This document shows, in pieces, positions 7,450-15,326 of a stretch of DNA of 64,000 nucleotides. Each line of letters starts with the position of its first letter. Position 1 is the stretch's first letter. Location: NCBI RefSeq assembly GCF_014203015.1, contig NZ_JACHIB010000005.1:62001-126000 (forward strand), in the 5' to 3' direction. The DNA is from Castellaniella defragrans (GTDB taxonomy: Bacteria; Pseudomonadota; Gammaproteobacteria; Burkholderiales; Burkholderiaceae_B). Below the pieces are notes generated by a model, which saw only the letters and a list, made by a program, of their open reading frames with translations, had not been told where the DNA came from and did no database searches. The position numbers were made by a program, and so were the translations under genes.

Positions 7450-8010
7450 TCAATCCAGCAGGTCGCGCATGTCGTCGGCGTGTTCCTGCTCCTGGGCCAG
7501 GATGCGGGTCAGCAGCAGGGTGGTCGTGGGATCGACGTCGCCGATCTTCTCGATCATCTGGCGGTAGGATTCCACCGCGACCCGTTCGGCGACCAGGTTG
7601 GCGCGGATCATGTCGCGGATGTCCAGGGATTCGTCGTATTCCGCGTGGCTGCGCTGCGCCAGCGTGGCCGGATCGAAGTCCGGCGTGCCGTTCAGCTGCA
7701 CGATGCGCTCGGCGATCTGGTCGGCGTGCTCCTGCTCTTCGCGCGCATGTTCCAGGAATTCGGCCTTGATGGACATGTTGGCCAGGCCGGTGGCCGTGTG
7801 GTAGTGGCGCTTGTAGCGCAGCACGCACAGCAGTTCGGTGGCCAGGGCGCTGTCGAGCAGCGCCAGGATTTCCTCGCGGTGGCCGGCGTAATCGGACGTG
7901 ACCGCCCCTTCCTCCAGGTTGCGCGCCACCGCGCGGATGGCGGCGACGTCGATGGGGGTTTCCAGCGCGTTCGGGCGACAGGGCGGCGCCTGCCTGATTT
8001 CATCGTTCAT
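7450..8010 (-). CDS. Ferritin-like / bacterioferritin-type protein
   Basis: A 186-residue protein with a four-helix ferritin-like pattern: first helix with LLDSALATELLCVLRYKRH, second with HAREEQEHADQ (ExxH iron ligand), third with NLVAERVAVESYRQM and fourth with AQEQEHADDM. It is expected to bind iron or store/detoxify iron and peroxide in the cytoplasm. The start at 8010 has GGAGGAACC upstream; it lies 11 nt inside the upstream membrane-protein gene. Being last in the DUF3182-clsB operon it should respond to the sigma-54-type promoter at 11509-11524. Confidence 0.88.
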   Translation of the reverse strand: MNDEIRQAPPCRPNALETPIDVAAIRAVARNLEEGAVTSDYAGHREEILALLDSALATELLCVLRYKRHYHTATGLANMSIKAEFLEHAREEQEHADQIAERIVQLNGTPDFDPATLAQRSHAEYDESLDIRDMIRANLVAERVAVESYRQMIEKIGDVDPTTTLLLTRILAQEQEHADDMRDLLD

Positions 8011-9001
8011 AGGGTTCCTCCGGTAAGTCGTGTCCGCCGGCACCGCAACTGGCGTGCCTGGCCCGGAGCTCCACGGCGAGGTAGCCGGGCAGGGCGACGC
8101 ACAGCGGCACCCATTGATAGAGGACGCGGTACATCAGGACCGCGCCCAGCACTTCGTGGGCGCCCAGCTGTCCGCTGAGGGCATCGACGAACACCACTTC
8201 GGTGACGCCCAGGCCGCCTGGAACGTGGGCCACCAGGGCGGCGACGCTGCTGAGCAGCGTGATGCCCAGCACGTCCGGATAGGAGACCTGCCGCTCCAGC
8301 AGCAGGTAGAGGATCAGGGCCACGATGTTCCAGGACACCACGGCCAGGCCGCTCTGGGCGAGCGCCATCCAGACCGAGGGGAACGCCAGGGGATGCCCCC
8401 GGAACGTCCAGCGGCGCCGCGCGGCGGTGGCGCAGAGGAACATGTAGGCGCAGGCCACCAGCAGCAGGACCGCGCCGGCGGCCCGGGTGGCTTCGGGGCG
8501 GATGCCCCATGCGGCGAGCGTGCGCGGCACCGCGCCGAAGAAGAAGATCCCGCCCATCCAGCAGTAGCCCAGCCAGTTGGTCACCGAGCCGAACAGCACC
8601 ACGCCGGCGGTGGCCGCGTGGCGCAGGCCCAGCGTCCGGTACAGCCGCAGGCGCACGCCCACGCTGCCCAGCAGCACCCCGAAGTTCACGTTGAAGGCGT
8701 AGCTGGCCGCCGCGATGGCGAGCGTCTTCCAGATCGTCTGCGCGTGGTTGAGGAAGCGCCGCGCCAGGTAGTCGATGCCGGAATAGGCCGCATAGCCCGA
8801 GAGCGCCAGCGCGCCGGCCGCCCACAGGGTCGGACCGGATATGCCGCGCGCGGCCAGGAAGACTTCGTGCCAGTCGATCCCGCGCCCCAGCTTGACCAGC
8901 AGCACGACCACGACGATGCTGACGGCCAGCGTCAGGATGCGCGCGATGCGGGGCCACCAGGCCAGCAGGCGCCGCCAGAGGGAGGCGACCGGGGGCGTCA
9001 T
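8000..9001 (-). CDS. Lysylphosphatidylglycerol synthase-type transmembrane protein (UPF0104/YbhN-like)
   Basis: A 333-residue polytopic inner-membrane protein with about eight hydrophobic segments, matching the integral flippase-like domain of MprF/YbhN. Notable are NVNFGVLLGSVGVRLRLY (about 105) and HVPGGLGVTEVVF (about 260), a family hallmark. The synthetase domain of MprF is absent, so lipid movement or stabilisation rather than aminoacylation is likely. Overlaps clsB as ATGA; the clsB-ybhN pairing is also found in E. coli (ybhNO), which supports a membrane phospholipid role. Confidence 0.88.
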   Translation of the reverse strand: MTPPVASLWRRLLAWWPRIARILTLAVSIVVVVLLVKLGRGIDWHEVFLAARGISGPTLWAAGALALSGYAAYSGIDYLARRFLNHAQTIWKTLAIAAASYAFNVNFGVLLGSVGVRLRLYRTLGLRHAATAGVVLFGSVTNWLGYCWMGGIFFFGAVPRTLAAWGIRPEATRAAGAVLLLVACAYMFLCATAARRRWTFRGHPLAFPSVWMALAQSGLAVVSWNIVALILYLLLERQVSYPDVLGITLLSSVAALVAHVPGGLGVTEVVFVDALSGQLGAHEVLGAVLMYRVLYQWVPLCVALPGYLAVELRARHASCGAGGHDLPEEPYER

Positions 9002-10338
9002 GGATCGGTCCGGCCGTCGGTGCCGCCGGCGTCCGGGCCGGGGTGTGGCGTGCGATGTGGCGCAGGGCCCGGCGTGGCGCCCGGTGCAGGATCGGGCACG
9101 GGGTCAGGCGCGGGATCAGGCACGGGGTCAGGCGCGGGATCAGGCACGGGATCAGGCGCGGCCACCGACTCCAGCCGCGGCCGGTGGGCGGGCAGGCTGC
9201 CGGACCAGGCGGGAAAGCGCCGCAGCACGTGGAACACCACCACCGCCGTCCACAGGCGGCGCAGTCCGCCGTGCGGCCGCCGGACGATCGCGGCCGGCTG
9301 GCAGTCCTGCGCCAGCAGGGTCTCCAGCGCCTCGCGCAGCGTCGCCGTGAATTCGGCATCCTGGACGAAGACGTTGGCCTCCAGGTTCAGGGCCAGGCTG
9401 AAGGGATCGAGATTGCTGGAGCCGACGGTGGACCAGGCCTCGTCCGCGCAGGCCACCTTGCCGTGCAGGGGGCGCTTGCAGTATTCGTAGATGTCCACGC
9501 CGGCGTCGTTCAGGTACTGGTACAGCAGGCGCGCCGCCCAGCGGGCGATCCGCATGTCCGGCTGTCCCTGCAGGATGAGCCGGACCCGCACGCCGCGGCG
9601 CGCCGCCCGCACGATGTCGCGCAGCAGGCGGTAGCCCGGGAAGAAGTACGCGTTGGCGATGATGATGTCGCTGCGCGCCAGGCGGATGCCGGCGCGGTAG
9701 GTCCGCTCGATGTCGTTGCGATGGCGGCCGTTGTCGCGCACCACCAGGCGCGCGTTGGCGCCCTCCGCGACGCCGTGCCGGTCCGGGAGCGCGTGCGCCG
9801 GCCTGCGCCGGCCGGTCCTGCCCGGCTCGCGCAGGGCATTGCGGGCGAATTCCCGGATGTCGGCCGCCAGCGGCCCGCGGACCTCCAGGGCGTAGTCCTG
9901 CTTGGCCAGCGGGCCGTGGCTCGACAGGTGGTCGGCGGAAAAATTGATGCCGCCGATCAGGGCGACCCGGCCGTCGGCCACGAGGATCTTCCGGTGCATG
10001 CGGCGGAAGATGTTGGTGCGCACGCCCAGCAGGCGGGGCCGCGGGTCGAAGATGTGGAAGCGCACGCCTTCCTCGGTGAGCCCCGCGATGAATTCCGGCG
10101 ACAGGCCCTCGGAGCCGTAGCCGTCGACCGTCACGTCCACGGAGACGCCGCGGCGCGCCGCCGCCATCAGCGCCTGCCGCAGCTCCCGTCCCACCGGATC
10201 GTCGAACAGGATGAACGTCTCCAGCAGGATCTCCGAGCGCGCTTCCTCGATCACCCGCCATGCGCGCGGGAAATACTGCTCCCCGTTGACGAGCAGGGTG
10301 AGGGCGTTGCGGCCGTCGGCCGGACCGTCAGCCGTCAT
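8998..10338 (-). CDS. clsB: Cardiolipin synthase ClsB
   Basis: A 446-residue phospholipase-D-superfamily enzyme making cardiolipin at the inner membrane. Two HKD motifs are seen: HRKILVADGRVALIGGINFS (about 120) and HGKVACADEAWSTVGSSNLD (about 290). The protein has no N-terminal membrane helices, as in ClsB. The last 55 or so residues are an Asp-Pro-Val/Ala-Pro repeat tail encoded by a 12-bp tandem repeat. The start overlaps the 3' end of the DUF3182 gene by 11 nt, and the stop overlaps the next start as ATGA. Confidence 0.93.
   Translation of the reverse strand: MTADGPADGRNALTLLVNGEQYFPRAWRVIEEARSEILLETFILFDDPVGRELRQALMAAARRGVSVDVTVDGYGSEGLSPEFIAGLTEEGVRFHIFDPRPRLLGVRTNIFRRMHRKILVADGRVALIGGINFSADHLSSHGPLAKQDYALEVRGPLAADIREFARNALREPGRTGRRRPAHALPDRHGVAEGANARLVVRDNGRHRNDIERTYRAGIRLARSDIIIANAYFFPGYRLLRDIVRAARRGVRVRLILQGQPDMRIARWAARLLYQYLNDAGVDIYEYCKRPLHGKVACADEAWSTVGSSNLDPFSLALNLEANVFVQDAEFTATLREALETLLAQDCQPAAIVRRPHGGLRRLWTAVVVFHVLRRFPAWSGSLPAHRPRLESVAAPDPVPDPAPDPVPDPAPDPVPDPAPGATPGPAPHRTPHPGPDAGGTDGRTDP
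9090..9161 (-). repeat. 12-bp tandem repeat encoding the ClsB Asp-Pro tail
   Basis: Six adjoining 12-bp units alternating GATCAGGCACGG and GGTCAGGCGCGG (first unit GATCGGGCACGG) give a DPVP/DPAP tail near the C-terminus. Gain or loss of units keeps the frame. Confidence 0.9.
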
Positions 10339-11476
10339 GGGCGCAGATTCCGGCGTATTTGACCATCGGGCCTTCCCGCTCGTCCTCGCCGCGGTAGACC
10401 AGCTGCGCGGACAGCGGGGGCGCCTCGGCCTCGCCGTACCGTTCGAGGGTGTAGGCGCGCACCGTGCGCAGCGCCGGATCCCGCTGGAAGGCCTCCAGGG
10501 CGCAGATCTCCGCCATGCTGGCCCCGCCCGCGCGCCAGGACTGCTCCAGCACGCCGACGCGCACCGCCCCCGAGCCGTCGAGGCCGCGCGCGACGTCGTA
10601 GTTGCGCCGGGAGGCGATCAGCCCGGGATAGCAGTCGGCGGCCGCCTGGTCGTAGGCCGCCGCCAGCGCCACGGCCCGGTGCTCGTCTTCCTCCAGGCCG
10701 CCGGCCAGCAGCGCGGCCAGCGTGCCGCGCACGAAACGCAGATCCGAGCCGCCGTAGGCGGGCTCGCCCGCGTGGTCCCGCGTCAGGGTCTGCTCGCCCA
10801 CGTAGCTGGCGACCAGGGGCCCCACGCGCACCTGGCCGACGCTGTAGGTGCGGATGTCGGCCAGGTTTTCCTCCAGGACCACGCCGTGCCGGACCAGATC
10901 GGCGCCGCTGCATTCCAGCAGCGCGGCCTGCGCCGCGGCCTCGCTCTCCAGCACGCGCTGGCCCCGGCCGCCCTTGCCCTGGGCGGGCTTGAGGCGCACG
11001 GGGCCCGTCTCCAGCAGGAGACGGGCGGCGCGGACGGCTTCCGCCCGGGAAAATGCCGTGTAGCCGCGCAGGACCGCGTCCCGCACCCGCGCACCGAAAT
11101 GGAGCGACCATCCCTGCGGCCGCAGGGCGTGCGCGTCGACCAGGGCATGGGTGATCGCCTTGCTGGCCACGAACCCGTACGGCACCCGCCCGCCGAAGAA
11201 ATCCTGCTCGCCCCGGATGCCGGCCAGCCTGGAGTCGCTCTGGCATTCGCGTTCGGTGAGGGTCTCCGCCGGCACGCAGTAGGGCTGGACCGCGTGCGGC
11301 AGCCGCTGGAATTCGGCCTCCGTCAGGAACGGACAGTCGAGCAGCCGGGCGATGCGGCGCGCCAGTTCGTCCTGGGACGCCGTTTCGTGCGCCGAAGCGT
11401 CCGGGCGGCGGGGATGCGCGAGCACGATGCGCGCGGCGTCCGGCGCGTCCCGCCGCGGGATGGCTTCACTGCCCAT
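10328..11476 (-). CDS. DUF3182 family protein
   Basis: A 382-residue cytoplasmic protein of the DUF3182 family. The segment RLKPAQGKGGRGQ (about 165) resembles the nucleotide-binding glycine loop of ATP-grasp enzymes, and EENL and RRNYDVARG occur later; an ATP-dependent ligase-like role is only an inference. The start at 11476 lies close behind a sigma-54-type promoter; the longer reading to 11647 runs into the divergent glgA gene. It heads an operon DUF3182-clsB-ybhN-like-ferritin-like. Confidence 0.85.
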   Translation of the reverse strand: MGSEAIPRRDAPDAARIVLAHPRRPDASAHETASQDELARRIARLLDCPFLTEAEFQRLPHAVQPYCVPAETLTERECQSDSRLAGIRGEQDFFGGRVPYGFVASKAITHALVDAHALRPQGWSLHFGARVRDAVLRGYTAFSRAEAVRAARLLLETGPVRLKPAQGKGGRGQRVLESEAAAQAALLECSGADLVRHGVVLEENLADIRTYSVGQVRVGPLVASYVGEQTLTRDHAGEPAYGGSDLRFVRGTLAALLAGGLEEDEHRAVALAAAYDQAAADCYPGLIASRRNYDVARGLDGSGAVRVGVLEQSWRAGGASMAEICALEAFQRDPALRTVRAYTLERYGEAEAPPLSAQLVYRGEDEREGPMVKYAGICAHDG

Positions 11477-11508
11477 GTCGTTCTCCGAAACGCGATGAGC
11501 CCGGCAAA

Positions 11509-11524
11509 AGCAAGCGCCATGCCC
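11509..11524 (-). promoter_or_regulatory. Sigma-54-type promoter for the DUF3182-clsB operon
   Basis: Minus strand reads GGGCATGGCGCTTGCT; 33 nt from the DUF3182 start codon. Divergent from the glgA element with only 37 bp between. Confidence 0.82.
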
Positions 11525-11561
11525 GCGCGCAGGGGTGCGCACCGGGCTGCCGGGAGGCGCC

Positions 11562-11577
11562 GGGCACGCGAATTGCT
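11562..11577 (+). promoter_or_regulatory. Sigma-54-type promoter for glgA
   Basis: Plus strand reads GGGCACGCGAATTGCT, a match to TGGCACG-N4-TTGCW at all but the first base; the glgA GTG start lies 34 nt downstream. Confidence 0.82.
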
Positions 11578-11610
11578 CCTTCGCGGTATCGACGACAAGG
11601 GAGGGCTCCC

Positions 11611-13188
11611 GTGATCCTGAACATTCTGGCGGTCTCCGCCGAGGCATTTCCCCTGGCCAAGACGGGCGGACTGGGCGACGCCGTGAGCGGCCTGTGCCGG
11701 GCCCTGCATCGCCCCGGCCACACCCACGTCACCCTGATGCTGCCGGCCTATCCCGCCGCGCTGGAGCAGGCCGGGCCGCTGCACGAATGCGCCCGGCTGG
11801 AGGGCCTGGCGGGCGGGACGGCCACGCTGCTGGCCGGGACCGTGCCCTCGCTCGGCCTGCCGGTGCTGCTGCTGCGCAACGACGCGCTGTACCGCCGCGA
11901 CGGCCTGTACGCGGATGCCGAAGGCAACGAATATCCCGACAACGCGGTGCGCTTCGCGGCGCTGGCGCAGGCGGCCGCCCGGGTGGCGTGGGGCATTCCC
12001 GGCGTGCAGCGGCCGGACATCGTGCATGCCCATGACTGGCACGCCGCGCTGGTGCCGCTGTATCTGCGGCAGATGCGGGCGGACGAGCCCAAGACCCTGC
12101 TGACGCTGCACAACATCGCCTTCCAGGGCGTCTTCCCCCTGGACCTCGCGCCGGCCCTGGGAATCCGGCAGAGTTTCTGCACCAGCGACTGCGCCGAATT
12201 CTGGGGACGGCTCAATTTCCTGAAGGCCGGCATCCGCCATGCGGACCTGATCAGCGTCGTCAGCCGCACCTATGCCCGCGAGATCCTGACGCCCGCGTTC
12301 GGCTGCGGGCTGGAAGGCGTGCTGGCCGACCGCGCCGGCGACTCCATCTCCATCCCCAACGGAATCGACGTGTCGGTCTGGAATCCGCAGGCCGACGAGT
12401 ACCTGCCGGGCCTGGGCTTCAGCATCGGCCGGATGGAGAACAAGGCGGTCTGCAAGCGCCGGCTGCAGGAGCGCTTCGGCCTGACGCCGGATCCCGCCGC
12501 CGCCGTCATGGCGCTGGGCAGCCGCGTCACCCGGCAGAAGATGGCCGACGTGGCGGCGCAGGCGCTGCCCGGCGCGCTGGAGGCCCACCCGGAGCTGCAG
12601 GTATGCATCCTCGGGCGGGGCGAAAAGCCCCTGGAGGCGGCGCTGCAGGATCTCGGCCGGCGCTATCCCGGGCGCTGCGCCGTGCACGTCGGCTTCCAGG
12701 AGCCCGAGGCGCATCTGCTGCACGCGGGCGCCGACATCCTGCTGCACGGCAGCCGCTTCGAGCCCTTCGGCCTCACGCCGCTGTATGCCATGCGCTATGG
12801 CACCATCCCCATCGGCTCGCGCGTGGGCGGCATGGCCGACACGATCCGGGACCCGGGCGCCCCCCGGGGCCTGGAATCGATGCGCCAGGCGACCGGCGTA
12901 TTGTTCGACGGCGATTCCGCCGCCGACATGGCGGCGGCCATCGACCGGGCCCTGGCGCTCCGGCGCCATCCGGACATCTGGCAGGCCATGCAGCGCAACG
13001 CCATGCGCACCGATTTCAGCTGGTCGCGGGCGGCGCCGCTGTACCTGCGCGCGTATCGCGCCCTGTGCCCCCGGCGGCCGGCCGGCGTGCCGGCGGCCCG
13101 CGTCCCGGCCGTGGGTCCCAAGGAGGAAAGCCGTGGCCGGCGCGCCGGCCTGCTGGGGTATGCCGATCCCGCCTGGACCCGGCCCTGA
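11611..13188 (+). CDS. glgA: Glycogen synthase GlgA (GT5)
   Basis: A 525-residue ADP-glucose (or UDP-glucose) starch/glycogen synthase. It starts with the GT5 hallmark AEAFPLAKTGGLGDAV (KTGGL, residues about 17-21), has HAHDWHAALVPLYLR (about 145), TLHNIAFQG, the C-domain loop SRVTRQKM and the donor-site block SRFEPFGLTPLYAMRYGTIPI (quoted in part) near 395. A GTG start with AGGGAGGG upstream is chosen; it is also where the family starts. The last 40 residues extend past the usual end. It elongates alpha-1,4-glucan; no glgC or glgB is in the window. Confidence 0.94.
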   Translation: MILNILAVSAEAFPLAKTGGLGDAVSGLCRALHRPGHTHVTLMLPAYPAALEQAGPLHECARLEGLAGGTATLLAGTVPSLGLPVLLLRNDALYRRDGLYADAEGNEYPDNAVRFAALAQAAARVAWGIPGVQRPDIVHAHDWHAALVPLYLRQMRADEPKTLLTLHNIAFQGVFPLDLAPALGIRQSFCTSDCAEFWGRLNFLKAGIRHADLISVVSRTYAREILTPAFGCGLEGVLADRAGDSISIPNGIDVSVWNPQADEYLPGLGFSIGRMENKAVCKRRLQERFGLTPDPAAAVMALGSRVTRQKMADVAAQALPGALEAHPELQVCILGRGEKPLEAALQDLGRRYPGRCAVHVGFQEPEAHLLHAGADILLHGSRFEPFGLTPLYAMRYGTIPIGSRVGGMADTIRDPGAPRGLESMRQATGVLFDGDSAADMAAAIDRALALRRHPDIWQAMQRNAMRTDFSWSRAAPLYLRAYRALCPRRPAGVPAARVPAVGPKEESRGRRAGLLGYADPAWTRP

Positions 13189-13316
13189 TCGGCGGGCCGC
13201 GGGCGAGGGCGGACGGGACGGACGGCGCCGCCCCGGAAGCCGCGGGACGGGGAGCGTGGAGGAGGCGTGGAACGTGCGTCCCGGGGCCGCGGGCCCCGGC
13301 CTCCGTGCCGGGCCTC

Positions 13317-13332
13317 GGGCATGGCGCTTGCC
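13317..13332 (+). promoter_or_regulatory. Sigma-54-type promoter for the Cys-rich small protein
   Basis: Plus strand reads GGGCATGGCGCTTGCC. It is identical to the 11509-11524 element except for the last base. The start codon is 43 nt downstream. Confidence 0.78.
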
Positions 13333-13374
13333 TGTCGGGGGCTCCCTGGACCACTTTCAGCGAAGGAGCCTCCG

Positions 13375-13611
13375 ATGGCGAAATGCGATACCTGCGGCAA
13401 TGAATACGACAAGGCCTTCACCCTGACCCGCGAAGGCAGGACCTACACCTTCGACAGCTTTGAATGCGCGATCGCCGGCGCCGCGCCGCACTGCGACCAC
13501 TGCGACACGCCGGTCATCGGCCACGGCGTGGAAAAGGACGGACAGATCTTCTGCTGCGCGCGCTGCGCCGAGCAGGAGCGGGTCACCGGCCTGCGCGACC
13601 GCGCCGGGTAG
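13375..13611 (+). CDS. Small Cys-rich zinc-binding protein (metallothionein-like annotation in homologues)
   Basis: A 78-residue protein with CxxC pairs: CDTCGNEYDKAF at the N-terminus, C near DSFECAI, CDHCDTPVIGHGVE in the middle, and CCARCAEQE at the end. Spacing suggests one or two zinc knuckles of treble-clef type. Similar proteins of this MAKCD(T/V)CGN type are, from memory, annotated as prokaryotic metallothionein-like. The ATG at 13375 has AAGGAG 8 nt upstream. It has its own sigma-54-type promoter and is probably monocistronic. Confidence 0.82.
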   Translation: MAKCDTCGNEYDKAFTLTREGRTYTFDSFECAIAGAAPHCDHCDTPVIGHGVEKDGQIFCCARCAEQERVTGLRDRAG

Positions 13612-13659
13612 GACGCGGGAGCAAGGCCGCGGGCCGGTCCGCCGGTCCGCGCGGCCCCG

Positions 13660-15045
13660 CTACACGGCGTTCTGCAGCGCGTCGGTGAGCGGCTGGGAGA
13701 TGGACGCGGGACGCTGGCCGATCTCCAGATGCCGCAGGCCGTGCCGCTCCAGCAGCGCGGCGTCGTAGAGCTGCCGGCAATCGAAGACGGTGGCGAGATT
13801 CAGCTTTTCCGCCACCTGGGCGAAGTCCGCCTCGCGGAATTCCTCCCACTCCGTCATCACGACCAGCACGTCCGCATCCTCGCAGGCGAGATAGGGGTCG
13901 GGGCACAGCTCGAACATGGAATCCGGGATCAGCGCCTCGGCGGACCGTCCCGCCACGGGATCGTAGGCGCGCACCCGCGCGCCGGCCTCCAGCAGGCTGC
14001 GCGCCAGCGCGAGGCTGGGTGCCTCCCGCAGATCGTCGGTGCCGGCCTTGAAGGCCAGCCCCCACAGGGCGACGCAGCGGCCCTTGAAATCGTAGGCCAG
14101 GCAGGCCAGCAGCGTGTCGAGCAGGCGCTCGCACTGGCCGGTGTTGACCGTCTCCACGCTGTGCAGCATGTAGGCGGGCTCGCCGTGATCCTGCGCCATG
14201 GCGATCAGCGCGCGCAGGTCCTTGGGCAGGCAGGAGCCGCCGTAGCCGGCCCCCGGCCGCAGGTAGTGCGGTCCGATGCGCGGGTCGGTCTTCAGCACCT
14301 TGCAGACGGCATGCATGTCCACGCCGAGCGGCCCGGCGATGCAGGCCAGCTCGTTGACCATCGAGATCCGGGCCGCCAGGGCGGCGTTGCAGGCGTACTT
14401 GGCGTATTCCGCGCTGCGCACGTCCATGGTCAGGGTGCGGCTGCCGTCCGGGTCGAAGGGCGCGTACAGCCTGCGCAGCAGGCGGCAGGCGGCCGGATCG
14501 TCGCAGCCGATGACGATCCGGCCCGGATGCAGAAAGTCTTCCACGGCGCGTCCCTCGGCCAGGAATTCTGGATTCGAGGCGACGGTGAAGCGGGGCCGCG
14601 GGACGACGGCCGACTGCGCTTCCAGCGACTCCGTCTCCAGGAGGGTGCGGATCCGCTCGCAGGTCCCCACCGGCACCGTGGATTTCACCACCACCAGCGT
14701 GCCATGGGTCAGGGTCCGGGCCAGCAGCGCCGCGCAGTCCAGCAGGTCGGTCAGGGCCGCGCGGCCGTCCGGTCCCGTCGGCGTGCCCACCGCGAGGAAG
14801 ATCGCCTCGGCCCGCTCCAGGCTCAGGTCGGGCTCCAGGGTCGATTGGAACGCCAGCCTGCCGCTCGCGCGGCCGGCCGCGATGAGCGCTTCCAGGCCCG
14901 GTTCGTGAAAGGGCACCCTGCCTTGCCGCAGCATCTCGATCTTGCGCAGGTCCTTGTCCAGGCAGGTCACGTCGATTCCCGCCTGGGCGAAGCACGCGCC
15001 CGTGACCAGTCCGACATAGCCGGTTCCGATTATTGCAATGTTCAT
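13660..15045 (-). CDS. ugd: UDP-glucose 6-dehydrogenase
   Basis: A 461-residue NAD-dependent enzyme oxidising UDP-glucose to UDP-glucuronate. Signatures: N-terminal Rossmann GTGYVGLVTGACFA, STVPVGT (about 120), EFLAEGRAVEDF (about 160), the catalytic Cys loop GAGYGGSCLPKDLRAL (about 260) and FKAGTDDLREAPS (about 325). The start at 15045 sits behind GGGAGG; the ORF continues upstream only as shadow. It is divergent from the glycan operon, and both directions carry sigma-54-type elements. It feeds the UDP-xylose-synthase-like enzyme at 21604-22593. Confidence 0.96.
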   Translation of the reverse strand: MNIAIIGTGYVGLVTGACFAQAGIDVTCLDKDLRKIEMLRQGRVPFHEPGLEALIAAGRASGRLAFQSTLEPDLSLERAEAIFLAVGTPTGPDGRAALTDLLDCAALLARTLTHGTLVVVKSTVPVGTCERIRTLLETESLEAQSAVVPRPRFTVASNPEFLAEGRAVEDFLHPGRIVIGCDDPAACRLLRRLYAPFDPDGSRTLTMDVRSAEYAKYACNAALAARISMVNELACIAGPLGVDMHAVCKVLKTDPRIGPHYLRPGAGYGGSCLPKDLRALIAMAQDHGEPAYMLHSVETVNTGQCERLLDTLLACLAYDFKGRCVALWGLAFKAGTDDLREAPSLALARSLLEAGARVRAYDPVAGRSAEALIPDSMFELCPDPYLACEDADVLVVMTEWEEFREADFAQVAEKLNLATVFDCRQLYDAALLERHGLRHLEIGQRPASISQPLTDALQNAV

Positions 15046-15100
15046 CAGGCCTCCCGCTGGGTGAATGAGGGCGGCGCCGTCGCGGCGTCCCAGGGCGGGA

Positions 15101-15116
15101 AGCAATCCGCGTGCCC
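15101..15116 (-). promoter_or_regulatory. Sigma-54-type promoter for ugd
   Basis: Minus strand reads GGGCACGCGGATTGCT; 55 nt to the ugd start codon. Divergent partner at 15221-15236, about 104 bp away. Confidence 0.82.
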
Positions 15117-15220
15117 GGACGGTGCCGCGGCAACGCCCCGGAAGCGGGCGACGGAGGCGCGGCAGCGCGGCGGAATGGCGGCGCGGCGGCCCGGCGGAGA
15201 AGCAGACCGGAGCAGCGGCG

Positions 15221-15236
15221 CGGCACGGAAATTGCT
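15221..15236 (+). promoter_or_regulatory. Sigma-54-type promoter for the glycan operon
   Basis: Plus strand reads CGGCACGGAAATTGCT, matching GGCACG-N4-TTGCT exactly. The leader to the first glycosyltransferase ATG is about 80 nt. Confidence 0.8.
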
Positions 15237-15326
15237 GTGCCCCGCCGTACGCCCATGTCGCCGGGCGCGGTCGGCCGCCAGGCCCCCGCGCCCAGGCCAT
15301 GGCACCGCAATCACCGGAGAACACTC

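Noticed and set aside
11476-11647. Upstream extension of the DUF3182 gene
   Set aside because: It would read through its own sigma-54-type promoter and into glgA; the start at 11476 fits better.
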